Shown one piece after another: positions 19,523-32,254 of a stretch of DNA of 64,000 nt. The stretch's first letter is position 1. The number at the start of each line of letters is the position of its first letter. The translations under genes were made by a program, and so were the position numbers. Source of the DNA: Marasmius tenuissimus (lineage: Eukaryota; Basidiomycota; Agaricomycetes; Agaricales; Marasmiaceae); the NCBI GenBank assembly GCA_029532415.1, contig JAQOTA010000008.1:248001-312000 (forward strand), given 5' to 3'. A model generated the notes under the pieces. That model did no database searches and was not told the DNA's origin. It saw only the letters and a list, made by a program, of their open reading frames with translations.

Positions 19523-21850
19523 TTGATAGCCCCAACAGGTCTGATGTATAGACACATTGATCCATCCAGTGCCAACCTCCATCCTTGTTACAGCTATTGC
19601 TTCATTGATGCTTTCATGAACACAGAGTTCTCCCAGAAACTAAGGCCAAGCATCGAGTGCACCTCAGAATGCCCTGGATTTCAGCAAGATGCTGAAGAGG
19701 TGGAGGAGGAGGAAGAAGAAGAAGATGAGCCAATCGAGGAGCCCATAGGTCAAAGAAGAGGGAGACAATTCAGGATGACAGTTCGACGTGTCAGACAAAG
19801 AGTCGCCTCACCTTCCCCTTCTTTTGATCCACATGCAAGCAGAGCCAGCTCTCCTGAATTTGCATTGGCTAGCCAGTGTACAGGCTCTCCAGCTCCTTTG
19901 TTGCTCAATTCAAACCCTGAGTTTCCCTCTTTCTGACCTTTATCCACAGGCAATGCTTGGTCTCAACCAGCATCTCAGAGGCTGAGCTTACCATCCTCCA
20001 TGTCATCATCTGTGTTGCCCATTAGTTTGCCAGATTCAAGCTCCATTACCAACTGATGTTTACCATCTCCTTCCACCAACATAGTAAGACACCAATCACC
20101 CTCATTGGAAATCATTGTGATCTGTTCTAGGAATAGGTCCATGTCCACTGAGTTGGGTATACAGCCCTTGTCCATATCCCCTCTTCATGATTGGCTGTCT
20201 GACATCGAAGGCTGTGAGCAACCAGATCTTGACAGGCCAGCCTTGCATATCTCTGCAGGCTTGATTCAAGAGGCAGCAAATGCTCTTCTTGTATGTCTCT
20301 TCAAGCATCATAAAGGCCAACTGATCCCTTCTACTGTGGGCAGTGTGTTAATCCACAAGTTTGACTATTCTCACCTGCTTCACAGTTGGAAGGTTGTAGT
20401 TGTATAAGTCTCCTGTTCCTCTTACACCACCAGTAACAGCACTGATATCTGCCCCTCTTCACAGCAAATATGGGGAATGGGACAGGTGTTATTCAGAATG
20501 TCTTGAGAACATGTATTAAAATGTTCACATCACGCAACAACCTCTTTACACCACACAAAATGATCTAGTCACTTGGGCCTTTCCACTTGGATCCAGCAGT
20601 GATCCTGATCAACTCATGTGGGCCAGCGTGCTAGGATCCCCATCCATGCTTCACATTGTTTGGATGGAAGTCAGCCCTTCTCCAATTGATTCCATGCTCT
20701 TGGGTATCTTTACACAGGACTTTGACACAATGAAGGACCTCACTATCATTCAGGAGTTCCATCCAGATCTTGCAGAGGAACTTCTTCTTTGGCCCTCATT
20801 TGATGACAAAGGAGCAGCATTTCTGGATGATGAGAGGAGACATAAATTGCATGGCATTGTGAGCTTTTGTCTCTCATTCAATCGCTGTCAACAATACTGA
20901 TATCTTGGTGTCATTCTAGCTACCACGAATCAGAGGAACAAGCTTGTTGGATTAGTGGAATTCACTCACAGATGCCTTGTATGTGAAGGCACTATATGCA
21001 GCTCCTGTGGGTTTCAAAGACTCTGAGGAACTCTTGGCAGCTTGCAAAGGTTTCAACATGCAATTGGGAACAAAGAGACTTTCTGAAGTAAGCATACTGC
21101 CAACCTTACCATGACCTGTGCTAAGCCACCACCACCAACAGCTTTTCACCAACAATAATGCCGTGCCAGTTCTATCTGCCCTCACCACTCAGACCCTGTC
21201 CACTGTACAGCAAGTCATTAACCTTGTTGCTTATCCAGATGGTCAGTTCCATATCAGTGATCCTCTGTTTGTCCCAGCATTCAAGTGGTGACTGGAGGGA
21301 TACTTGCATGGATATGGTCATCCAAAGTGTCTAGTGGGCCTAGCAAGCTCATACCGAGCAAGCAACTCAAGAAGACAACCCTTTGTTCTGTCCAACAATT
21401 TTCTTGAGACAGGTTACAGGGAGTGACCTGCTGCCATGTATAGATTGCAATGGAACAACCAAGGTACGTTATCTTTGCATGCCAGATTATATCCATTGTC
21501 GCTAATGTTGTCTTCAGATTGTCTTTGCCCACGCTGCAGATCCTGAGCCTGCCTTAACTACGGCAACCAACCCATCAGCATCTACAGGTTCTGGAGCACA
21601 AGGTGCCACAAATCCCAACACACAATCTTCTAGTACCCCTCCACCTCCTCCTCCTCCCCCCGGCCAAGTTAACATCAGCCATTGCGCACGTACAATGACC
21701 ATCTACCTTAATAATGAACTCGTGAATAGTATCCAAGACATCCCTTCCTCTGGCAATGGTCTTGAGGACAATTTCTTCTGCCAATTCTTTCATCAAAACC
21801 TCCTCAACATTGAAGGAGATCCTGACTACCACCAATGTCAATTCATTTGT
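19523..21850 (+). pseudogene. Decayed multi-exon coding region, orphan, same orientation as the previous one
   Basis: Coding-like pieces on +: 19523-19936 with an acidic run (EEVEEEEEEEDE) followed by a basic RR-rich segment; 20105-20407; 20616-20900 (HPDLAEELLLWPSF); and a C-terminal part near 21140-21850. The C-terminal part crosses a canonical intron (21464-21517, GTACGT...CAG) and joins GSDLLPCIDCNGTTK to IVFAHAADPEPAL, followed by a Pro-rich stretch and MTIYLNNELVNSI. Between pieces there are stops (for example after PAFKW near 21287), so the gene is not intact. I do not recognise a named domain. The closeness to the broken orphan at 16962-19163 suggests both may be cargo of one old mobile segment. 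Confidence 0.4.
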
Positions 21851-24074
21851 TTGCTCTGCTCATCATGCTCTGTTGTTACAATACTTGCCTGTATTCTTTC
21901 TGTCAGCTCCCCCATTGCTCAGTTTTTGCTTTCACTCTCCTGGAACTCTATTCTGTGCTCTGCTTTCATGACCTGCTTTCCTGTATCCAATGTCTGTTCT
22001 CCTGCACAATATCGCACTTTGTTTGTTTACCCGCTTTCCATGAATCCACACTGACATCATATACTGCATGCTTTATTTCTGGTTGCCACTCCTTCCCACT
22101 GTACACTATTCCAAAGTTCTTGTCTGTTGCTGCATTGTACTGCCTTCCAGATGCCATACCAGCATTATGCTCTCTTAATACCCCCACTTCTCCTGCTCAT
22201 CTCCTCATGTAATTTTTTGTAGCCTCCATGCATCCACGCTGTAATTGTACCACCAGCACCCTGTTGCCAACAATCCTCTGCTGCCGCCAGTATGATATGC
22301 TTGTTACTTGTAAAATAAGTAGATGTTGTACAATGATCCTAGATAGTATTACAAATCCACCCACTGTTTGCCCTTCCCTTGGTCCCTGGGTACTCTTTCC
22401 TCATGTTTCTCTCTTTATTTCCCATGGTTACATGTTCTCACCATCGCATTCTGGCCCCCATATCATTACCTGGTACTACCTGGTGTTCCACATTGTTTCC
22501 AGATATTTTCCCAGCATACCATATGGTTTCCATCATGTCAATGTTTCCACATGTATCCCTTGATTCTTATCACTTGTTCTTTCATCTTTTATCTTTATTC
22601 CCATGATATCTCTACAGCTTGGCTCTGTCATATATAATCATGGACACTTCTAGATAGTTCCCCAGTCTGACAACTTTGTCTCATAGTGCTTGTTTCCAGC
22701 ATGTACTATCATACACTTGCTTTACTCAAATCCATCCTCTTACCTTCGCACTCTTAACCCTGTTGGTGGCCTGAGGGGTTTCCCTAGTCACTGGCCTCGT
22801 TCTTGACAGATAGAGCTTGGTATTGCCGTCCCAAGCAAATAAACTTCTTGATGCCTGTATGTGTATGTGCTAAAGATTGAACGATTCTACAACTCAGAAA
22901 ATCTCAGATCAGTAACTCACAGTCCATGTCACTGCACACGGTGCATAACCAAGGATGTCCGAGAGAGTTTCTATGTTGCTGACCTGACCAAAATGTCAAA
23001 CGCGAAGTGACAGGTGGATGAGGACGAGTTGACAGGTACCGTGGGCGAAAGCAAAGTGACAGCTGTCAGTTGCGAATGTAAGAACTGTCAAGTCAACGTT
23101 GGCATGTGCAGTGGTCGCGAGCTTACGCGAGCACAACTATTTTTGTCCAAAGGCGCCCCTCATACCACACCTTCGGCGCGGAAAGGTATCGTCCCCACTT
23201 CCCTGGAGCAGACTATGATAGCTTCATTCTGTAATCCCTCGGTACGCCCCAGATTTGGTCCGTTTGACTCAAAAACTATGTTCACAATGTACACTCCAGG
23301 GTTGCATTGTGAAGAGGCTCGGATTTCATAGGAAAGATTATGCTGGAAGTCAAATCTTTATCTATTTAATTCTGGAGTTCTCATAGCAATAGATACACGT
23401 GTCAGACTCACAGCTGCCTCCTTGTACTTATACTGTGAGAGTCGAGACTGGCTGAGTTGCAATATACAGCTTGCGTAACACGGCCAAAGTGGGCTTTTTG
23501 GTAAGGCAACTGCGCAATACCGGATCACCACCTGCAGGGCTTATTTACTAGGTTTGCTGGTCGCCTTAGCTCCATCATCCCCAACCTTATCTTGATTCTG
23601 ATTGTGGCGTCGATGCTATGTCTTTCGGTAATAGCTATAGCGGCTGGCAGCTTGATATATATAAGTAGAGTGGGTAGGACAAGAAAAGCTCGCAGGGACG
23701 AGCCCAGACCATATCAAGAAAGTAGTTGGCAGGTTCCCTAAAGAACCACCGCTTAAGAATCGAATACTTATGATAGCTTTGCCTGTTGCCACAAGTTCAA
23801 TGCCAAGAAGATCAGGTATAGTGAGGGGAAGCTATGAGTGCTGCTTTTGAGTTTTCTTCGGTTCCACAATGTGGGGGTGAATGAACAGAAGTAGAGATTC
23901 AATAATTACATTTATTTCAGTCCACCTGGAGTTATTTTGTTTTTGTGGAAGCTTTGCGTCGTATTCGAGAGAATGTATGGCGACCGATAAGAGTTGGTCC
24001 GGAAAATTGTCGGGAAGCTCAGGTTAATGTCGATTCTCCTACGGAAAATCCCGGACTTGGTCTCAGCACCTCAA
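21851..24074. other. Intergenic stretch, nothing recognised
   Basis: Pyrimidine-rich, TTCC/CATG-rich sequence to about 22,640, then mixed sequence. A 105-codon frame at 23014-23331 has no motif. No RNA gene or clear transposon was seen before the solo LTR at 24075. Confidence 0.4.
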
Positions 24075-24592
24075 TGTTGAACATGATGGATATCATGTGA
24101 TACACTGTTGACGTGTTGTTTACGCGTCACACTATTTATAGAGCTACACCTCTAGAACACTTGCGTTCTCATGCAAGTACTACGTCTCTGTCTACGTACC
24201 TTACTACGTACATCTAGTTTCATCATATATGACACTATAGACAGTTGCTATCCAATAGCATAAGTAGAGCCTTCAATACATGAGGCAAACACGACTATGC
24301 TCACCAAGCATACTACCATTCATGGTAGAAGTACTTACACAGTACTAATGTCTTTTACGCCTTTAGGGCCAAATACCTACTTCTAGTAGTAGTTTCAGTT
24401 AGTGTAATACTCATTACATGTACCAGAAACTTATGTATAAAAGACTGGACAAAAGGCCTTAAGCCTTAGGACAATCTACTCGATTATCACCTCTTCTCAA
24501 GCATCTCAAGACTACAAGAACACTCTGTGTATTACCCATGTGAGGTTTACTTCGTTATACCCACTGTGCACTTTAACTATGCTGGCTCATCA
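24075..24592 (+). repeat. Solo LTR 2 of the second copia-like family, with target duplication
   Basis: 518 bp, TGTTGAACATG...GCTGGCTCATCA, homologous to 14955-15461. It is flanked by a perfect 5-bp duplication, CTCAA (24070-24074 and 24593-24597), so it is a true insertion reduced to one LTR by recombination. It lies only ~150 bp upstream of the first 7-TM gene. Confidence 0.9.
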
Positions 24593-24739
24593 CTCAAAAC
24601 AGCGCTCTTGCTCCCAATCAGCGACAGTAGACAGCAGATAAGGTTTTATCAGTCTTTGCTGTCAGATATTTAAGACAGGAGCGTCAAGCTAGACGTTATT
24701 TAAAGCTGCGACCAGTCAAGCGAATTGCGAATCTCTAGT

Positions 24740-26217
24740 ATGCGCACATCTTCTGGCCCACCCGCAGAGCTACCTCCCGACTGGATCGATCCCGGTCTAC
24801 CAACAGTAGTACTTTATAACGCGATTGGCAGGATATGCCAGACGTTCGTCTTCGGTAACCGCTTCGTTGTTGATATTTTTGTTTAACCAACCCAGCTATT
24901 GTTCACAGGGATTTATGCGACCTTGATGGCTTTCTCGACGTATCATACAATGTGAGTCGTTTCCCAGCGATTACTGCCATGCTGAGTTTCTGAATTGCCC
25001 CAGCACAACGGGAATCACAAGTGGAATCAGGAGATATATCTTTTTAGTGTCACTGCTCATGTTTGTTTTGTCGACGACATTACGGATCCTGAAGATAATC
25101 TCCTTCATACAACTCATAACGCTCCATCTTATCGGTGGCCAGCCACCGTCACCGTCTACCGAGCCACTCAACCATGCGGTGCTCATTCTTGGGGCCCTCG
25201 TACTGGTCAATGTGAGTCTGTTGGCCTGGAATGCGCAATTACCTGATTGCTTGCTTAAATTTCATCCTCAGTATGCACTTACTGATGCAGTTGTCTTCTG
25301 GAGGGCTTGGGTGTTGTGTAGTAGGGACCATCAAAAGTTCCTTTACATCCCGTTGTTTTTCCTGTGCTGTGCTTCTAGTGCGCTTTTATTTCCTATCTAT
25401 CTTTTGTCCCGCTGAGCGATCGCACGTTGGATGTTCACCAGTGTCTATAACAGCCACAATTGTGATACGAATTAGCATCGAAATTATGACACCCCCGAAT
25501 GGATCGACAAAAGATCCCCAGATGAAACCTTGGACACGGGCCATTGACATCTGCCAGGTAGCGAATCTGGTGTTTTCATTATTGTTGAACATCTCGGCGA
25601 CAACTATAATTGCTGTAAAGGCCTGGTGAGTTTCCTCGCCCCAATCGATATTCGTAGTTTCTACAGTGAATCCTGAACTTCCTGAAAAGGCGCTTTCGAA
25701 CGTGGATAAAATTCGAGTTGAGGGCCCTCAAGAACCGGAGGACAAAAGGAGAAAGAATTATGGGGATTCTAATTGAATCCGGACTGTTCTACTGTCTTTC
25801 CCTGGTTCGTTCTCCTTCAAATTGTTCCTGTCGGGCAAATTCAGGATATTGAGGTGAACAGATTACTCAGCTGACCACGAGCGTTATTCGACTCCAAGTT
25901 GGCACTTTGGGTTCTATCTATTCACCTATTAGCACCCAGATTGCCGTGAGTCTACATGTTATCGATGTCGAGCTTCCACTGTGATATCTTCCATATAGGG
26001 GATGTACCCAATTCTCGTCTTGCTCCTAGTTAGCCACGGAAGAACCTTAGAGAACACCGTGTTCAAATTAGACACGACTCACGCTACGTCCGAAATACCG
26101 ACTACAATAACGAGAGCAGCCTCGGCAGAGACGGAACCGCTCACGCCTATGCTATTTCGGCGATCCATAGCCAACTCAACAAACAGCAGCCGCCATGACA
26201 TCGGAGGCGAACAATAA
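24740..26217 (+). CDS. 7-TM membrane protein, family A, copy 1
   Basis: Eight exons read cleanly: 24740-24854, 24909-24951, 25004-25211, 25272-25377, 25442-25625, 25690-25804, 25862-25945 and 25999-26217. They join to 357 codons. The start is the ATG before RTSSGPPAELPPDW, matching the N-termini of the paralogues. Hydrophobic segments are spread over the length, with family landmarks ICQTFVFG, TDAVVFWRAWVLC, NISATTIIAVKAW, ILIESGLFYCLS and GMYPILVLLLVSHGRTLE. This is one of the large serpentine-protein families of Agaricomycetes with no assigned ligand; a receptor or sensor role in the plasma membrane is plausible but unproven. The C-terminal tail is shorter than in copies 2 and 3 and keeps only parts of the conserved tail motif. 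Confidence 0.85.
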
Positions 26218-27124
26218 GTGAGGCCATACTATCGCCGAAAAAAATCGCTGAAGTCGATCAGCAGCTCGGAGAGTGGTCCTCCAAGTTTCGACGCAACAAA
26301 GAACATAAGAGTTATCGTGGAGTAAATTGGTGGGTAGACAAGTGCGTTGAACTCAGAAGGACAAACCCTAAGTAGGTGTATGATTATACTATACTTCGGC
26401 CTCGCCAACTGAAGTTGATAAAGCCTCTGAAAACAAGAAAGAAGTATGATAGGGTGACTACACTACATCCGTAACTCAGGTAAATCACTTTGAAGTAAAC
26501 TTAGTTATGTTGCCAGCTTGTTTCGGTGTCAATGGTCACCGAAGCCTGAAGGACACATATCATATGGCGGTACTCGCGACAGGACGATTCAAGATCAAGG
26601 TAAAGGTAATATTTCTATAAGCAATGGACCCAACGATATGTCACAGTGGCTACCAGCACTAGTGATGCAAGCAATCACGATTCCCTTGGACAACGGAGTC
26701 ACCATGATGCGAAGGCATCGCGATGACTAAGTATGTTATGTATCTGATGTCGGCTGTACTTGTTTTAAGATACATTTGATGGGCCAAATCGTGATCCACA
26801 TACTGGTGATGAGCACTATTTTCAAAGGGAGCTTGAGAGACCGGAAGCAAGCTGGAGGGCGAGGGGTACAGGAGGATCCGAAGAATACATTTGCGGGGAT
26901 AGCCAATGTTACCGTGAACGGCATCATCGGCACGATGCCAACAGATTCGGCGGTTTAAGCCTGTTTGATGGCTACAGTCCATCTTGATCCCTCCACAGAA
27001 CCGCTGCTGAACATCAAGTTGAACAACTAGATGTGTTCGCTCGGGTGCATATGAGGAGCCAGAAGATACTTAATATGAGTTGATTTCACGAATCAGAACG
27101 ACTCATCCCCTCGTTTCCGTACCA
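26218..27124. other. Spacer between 7-TM copies 1 and 2
   Basis: No gene recognised. Short frames on both strands (26518-26730 + and 26659-26982 -) lack motifs. It should hold the terminator of copy 1 and the promoter of copy 2. Confidence 0.4.
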
Positions 27125-28728
27125 ATGAGTTCTGTCCCCGCCCAACCTCCAGGATCACCACCGGATTGGTTTTATCCAGGCATAGCCAGCGTCATTCTAT
27201 ATCATACTATTGGCTTGTTATGTCAAACATTCTTCTTTGGTGTGTGGTTCCCTCCGTCTGGCCTCAAAATCTTGAGCCTTACCAGCTTGACACTTAGGAA
27301 TCTACGCGAGTCTGACGATATACTCCACATACTTCATGCTGTAGGTGGCAATATCAACCGTACAGCTGAAACCAACGTAGGCAACTTCAGTACCACAGGT
27401 TTCAAAAATGGGGTTCGGAAAACACTACTTCTGATCTCAATGTTCATGTTCTTCGTTTCGGCAATTTTCTGGGTTTCAAAGATAATCGGTCTTGTCCGGC
27501 TGATATCAGTGAACCTTATCGGGCACCAACCTCAGCCCTCTACTACGAACTGGGCTACTCACGCTTCGTTGATTTCAGGGGCTTTTGTCCTGATGAACGT
27601 AAGTAGTAAGATCACATCGCGATGAAAATGCTTAATCGGTATCTCCGTGTAGTACGCGCTGACAGATGCTGTCGTCTTCTGGAGGGCTTGGATATTATGT
27701 AGCACGGATTTCCGGAGGACTCTTTACATCCCGCTGTTTTTTTTGTGCTGCGCCTTCAGTGAGTATATCGAGAATTCGCCACTTCTACCTCTCCGGACTC
27801 ACTGTATGTATGACTAGTGTCTATCAGTGCTACAGTTGTCGTCCGCATCGTTATCCAATGTATCCCGCACCAAGATGCAACTACAACAGACACCCGAGTG
27901 AAATCTTTGAGCCGGGCAATCGACATACTTCAAGTCGCAAATCTGGTATTCTCATTATTGTTAAATATCTCTGCGACAGCTATTATCGCAGTGAAAGCTT
28001 GGTGAGCCTCATCCGATTCATCGAGATTCATGGTTCTTAGGCTTGCGCCCGTGCGGTCTGGCTTGTCCAAAAGGCGCTTTCGACAGTGGATAAAATTCGA
28101 CTTTAGCGCGCTCACGAGTCGAAGGACTAGAGGAGAAAAGATCATGGCCATCCTGGTTGAATCCGGGATGCTCTACTGTCTTTCTGGGGTACCTCTATCT
28201 CTTTTTCTTCTGACATGCTCCCACAAAACTCAGAACACCCCATATGATTTAGATCACGGTGCTGATTACGACTGTTATCCGACTTCCTGTCGGTACCCTC
28301 GGCGACATATACACGCCTGTGAATACCCAGATTGCTGTAAGTGACCCTTTGTCTCTTCCTGGGCCAAGGCTTTAACGTCCCTTTCATAGGGAATGTACCC
28401 CATGGTCGTTCTACTTTTAGTCAGCCACGGGAAAACGCTAGAGACTACCGTATTCCCCAGAAATACATCCAACAACCCGCCTCCGGTTTCAAGTCCAAGG
28501 GCTGACGCCGGACCTCTCGAATCTATGCGCTTCCGGCGAGCCACCGTGAGTTCGGAAGGCTACAGCCGTCATGTCATCTCCGAAGATCAAATGGCTGAGG
28601 TGTTGCGCTCTCCGAGGGATCATCAGCATTCCCCCAAGTCAAACAACTCGGATAGGCATATCGTTGACGGTGGGACCAGTCCTATGAAATTTGATGCGAA
28701 GGCACGGTCAATAAATCGAAGAGAGTGA
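27125..28728 (+). CDS. 7-TM membrane protein, family A, copy 2
   Basis: Starts MSSVPAQPPGSPPDWFYPG and follows the same eight-exon plan as copy 1, with introns at matching places (for example after CQTFFFG, after FVLMN, after VKAW and before GMYPMVVLLLV). Landmarks: TDAVVFWRAWILC, NISATAIIAVKAW, ILVESGMLYCLSG, GDIYTPVNTQIA. The last exon has a long polar tail with GPLESMRFRRAT, GYSRHVISEDQM, VLRSP and SPKS, shared with copies 3 and 4. The N-terminus and first introns are very close to copy 3, pointing to a recent tandem duplication. Function as for copy 1: probable plasma-membrane sensor, ligand unknown. Confidence 0.85.
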
Positions 28729-29407
28729 TTGGCGAGTAACTTATTAGAAAGAATCACCATACTCCAGCTACCACACTAAGGCTCCCACCAATCTCTGAGT
28801 TGACGTCGACAATGTAAACTGTACGAGAGCCCACGGAGGATCCACTGGTCCAAAATTCGAAAGCTCATTATTTGACGAGTTATTTCCGCAAGTCGAAGAT
28901 TCCTTCAAACTCATGGGCTTGGCCTCTTTCAAGCTTCCTTCGAATATAAAGCTCATCAAACAGCTAGGAGGATAGCAGTGGTGAAAGCCCATTAGGTTCA
29001 ACAAGTACAGCCGGCGTCGTACTCATCTCTCGCCATGATCTTCATCATGGTGGCTCCACTAGTCTCGCAGTTGTGATGGGTAATAAGGGTGCCCACCGGA
29101 GAAAATTATTTTATGGAGGTATTACCGGTACGGCGATCCCGAAGTGTTCTTTTGCGAATACGAACACGTAAAATATGAAATGTGCCCTTCGACGACCGTC
29201 TATTCAAGGTTAAAGGCCACAGGACGCCTAGAAACAAGATCACTCTGACTTCTCCCGAGAAGCACAGCTGATCATCAAAGTTCGCAAGACGACGGACGCA
29301 ATATGCCCATTGCCTACTCGGCTGCAGATACGAGAAGTTATGTAAGGCGAGTAGACCTCTTAAATTAAAATAGAATGAGACTTTCTCTTTTTTCCCCCAC
29401 ATGTGTC
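28729..29407. other. Spacer between 7-TM copies 2 and 3
   Basis: No gene recognised; short frames only (28768-29004 - and 29106-29402 -) without motifs. Confidence 0.4.
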
Positions 29408-30994
29408 ATGGGCTCTGTCTCTACTCAACCTCCAGGATCACCACCGGATTGGTTCTATCCTGGAATCGCCCAGTCTATCCTTTTTCATACCATTAGCTCG
29501 ATATGTCAAACATTCTTTTTTGGTGGGTCAATCTACCCCTCAGGCCTCCGGTTTAGGTGGCTTACCAGTTTGACACCCAGGAATATACGCAAGCTTGACT
29601 ATTTACTCCACGTACTACATGCTGTGAGCCACAATATTTCGTGCGATAGTACGGGATATGCTACTAATGACAGGAAATGACAGTACTACAGGATTCAAGA
29701 ACGGGGTCCGGAAAACCTTGTTTACCATGTCCATGATCATGTTCTTTGTATCGTCAATCTTCTGGGTCACGGAAGCTATCAATCTTATCCGGCTCATATC
29801 AGTCAATCTCGTTGGCCATAAACCTCCTCCGCCCCTACCAGACTGGGTCACCCACGCGTCACTTATCTCGAGTGCCTTCGTCTTGATCAACGTGAGGTTT
29901 CATTCCCTTGTACCCAGTCCGTTACCGATTACTTGAATCATTCTGGTGTAGTATGCGCTTACGGATGCCGTCGTTCTATGGAGAGCTTGGGTACTGTGCC
30001 GGACGGAGTTGGGGAGGGTCCTGTACATCCCGTTGTTCTTCTTGTGCTGTACCTCCAGTAAGCGTGTCTCCATCTTCCCGAACCGAACTACCAGAGGCTC
30101 ATCATTAGACAGTTTCCATAGTCACAACCATTGTCATCCGAATCACGATACAAGCCATCCCCCATCCAGATGCAACTATGAGCGACCCGCGAATCAAGTC
30201 GCTGACACGAGCCATAGACATATGTCAAGTAGGGAATCTGGTATTCTCGTCGCTGGTCAACACTTCCGCTACGAGCCTGGTCGCCGTGAAAGCCTGGTAA
30301 GTCACCCTAGATTAGTCTGAACCTCGTTTTGATATTAACACATCACTACAAAACGTGGGGTGCATGAAAAGGCGCTTTCGAAGATGGATCAAATTCGATC
30401 TTGACGCCCTCGGGAGTCGAAGGACGAGAGGCGAGAGAATTATGGCTACCCTCGTCGAATCAGGGTTGCTTTACTGTCTTTCTGGGGTTCGTACCGCTTT
30501 CGTCCCCCTTATTACTACCGCCTCTGAACAGACGACACCTCAGATCACTGTACTCATCACAACCGTTATTCGACTTCCGGTTGGGACTGTTGGTAACATT
30601 TACACACCTATAAACACCCAAATTGCCGTAAGTGATATTTCTGTGCAAGTGTAGTGTGGATGTACGTATTCACACCTCCCTCCCGCAGGGAATGTACCCC
30701 ATCGTCGTGCTGCTCCTAGTGAGCCACGGGAAAACCCTGGAGAACACTGTGTTCCCAAGAAACACGTCCAACAACAACCCAGCATCAGAGGCCGGACCTC
30801 TCGAATCCATGCGTTTCGGACGAGTCACTATCGATTTGGAAAGCTACAGTCGGCATGTCATCTCTGGAGATCAAATGGCTTCGGTGTTACGCTCCCCGAA
30901 CGATCGTCAACCATCACCAAAGTCGAAGAGCTCTATGGATGGGTATGCTGCCAATGGGAAGGCTAGCTCTGGGAGTCCACGTCGAGAAATATGA
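29408..30994 (+). CDS. 7-TM membrane protein, family A, copy 3
   Basis: Starts MGSVSTQPPGSPPDWFYPG. The same exon plan as copies 1 and 2 can be followed: FFFG / IYASLTIYSTYYML / TTGFKNGVRKTLF, then TDAVVLWRAWVLC, VGNLVFSSLVNTSATSLVA, KAW, ILVESG-type segment (here TLVESGLLYCLSG), NIYTPINTQIA and GMYPIVVLLLVSHGKTLENTVF. The tail keeps GPLESMRFGR, SYSRHVISGDQM, VLRSP and SPKS. Compared with copy 2, the NISAT motif is changed to NTSAT. Third in the plus-strand tandem array; probable sensor of unknown ligand. Confidence 0.85.
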
Positions 30995-32254
30995 GGGTCA
31001 TTGGAGAGTGGATTTGTAAAAAGACTTGAGACCTAGCTACATCAAGTTTCCTAGGAACATTGGAATCGACGTTGATGATTTGATCTGTACGAGAGGCGAT
31101 AGAAGGACTCGTTGATTTTGAATCGGCGGGTCGCCTTTGCAACCAACATCAGAGGTGGTCGTACACGTCTAGCAGCACGAGCTCAGGACGTTATGCTGAG
31201 CCCGGAGTTCAATCATTATCAACGATCGGGAATGAGATTGAATGACTGAGTTAGTTAGAAAGACTTAAAGTACGATGTTGCTGGTTGCCAAGGTCGAGAA
31301 AGGACCTTGACTCTACGAAGGCAGTTCCTGATCTATTCCACTCATTCCAGAGTCTACCGGTCTCTTAAATCTCGTCAAGCGGGGCAGCATGCCAAATGTG
31401 ATAGTTAACGGTCTACTGAGGTCTTGTACTTACTCATTGGCATCCTCGCCATGCAGCTTCAAGCACGAGTCTGTTTTGCTTGCCGAGTATGCCGACATAC
31501 TCACGGATCTGCGACAGGCCGCTTTTGGAAGCAAAGAGGTTCCCGTGAATGAACGCGTCCAAATCGAGAATAAGCTTTGAATTCAGATGCCTCAAGGCGA
31601 TTCACTTTATGAGAGACCTGCTCGTTTTTTCATCTCTAGATCGTTCAGTCTCAGGGACAGTCTTGAGAACTGTGTTTGACGACGAACAGGTTTATATTTC
31701 AAGGTCGTTCATAGCACGAACCCCACAGAACCAAAGGCGCGCCCGTTAGTAGGTTTAGCGCCCTAGACGATCTTGTCGACGATCTCCATTCAAAACCATC
31801 AGAAGGCCCATCATCTGACGCACACCTGACGCTGTGGCTGTCAGAGGCATCACAGCGCGGTAATTGGAATGAAACTGACCTGAAAAAGGCCGGACCTTCA
31901 GAGTAGTAGTTATCTAACTCTTGACTCCTCTGAAAACGAGGAGACCCTCAAAGTCGATGGCAGTGAAAGCTGTTGAATTCAGGGGACTTTCAGGGTAGAG
32001 TGCCCTCACAACGGTCGCGCGTAAGTGAATTACCACCGCATTGGTGTAGGCGCTTAATGCGATGCAGGGTCGATGCGGTGAGTCATCAGATTAGATTACC
32101 TAAGCCCCACCATCGACATTTTTGGGTCCCCTGTCAATTTTTTTCCCCTACACCCATCTGCTTTCAGCTCGACCTTTTTCACTCTCAAAAGCGTTGCTCA
32201 AATCTACCTCAGAAACTCTCTAAAACTCTTTTCGTGCGAAGGAACATATCAACG
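30995..32254. other. Intergenic stretch before the zinc-finger gene
   Basis: No gene recognised. Frames at 31389-31580 and 31549-31749 have no motif. The last ~150 bases before 32255 are C/T-rich (CCCCTACACCC, TTTTTCACTCTC), typical of the leader of a highly expressed fungal gene. Confidence 0.4.

Noticed and set aside
22228..22640. Several overlapping frames rich in Phe, Ser, His
   Set aside because: Explained by pyrimidine-rich composition.
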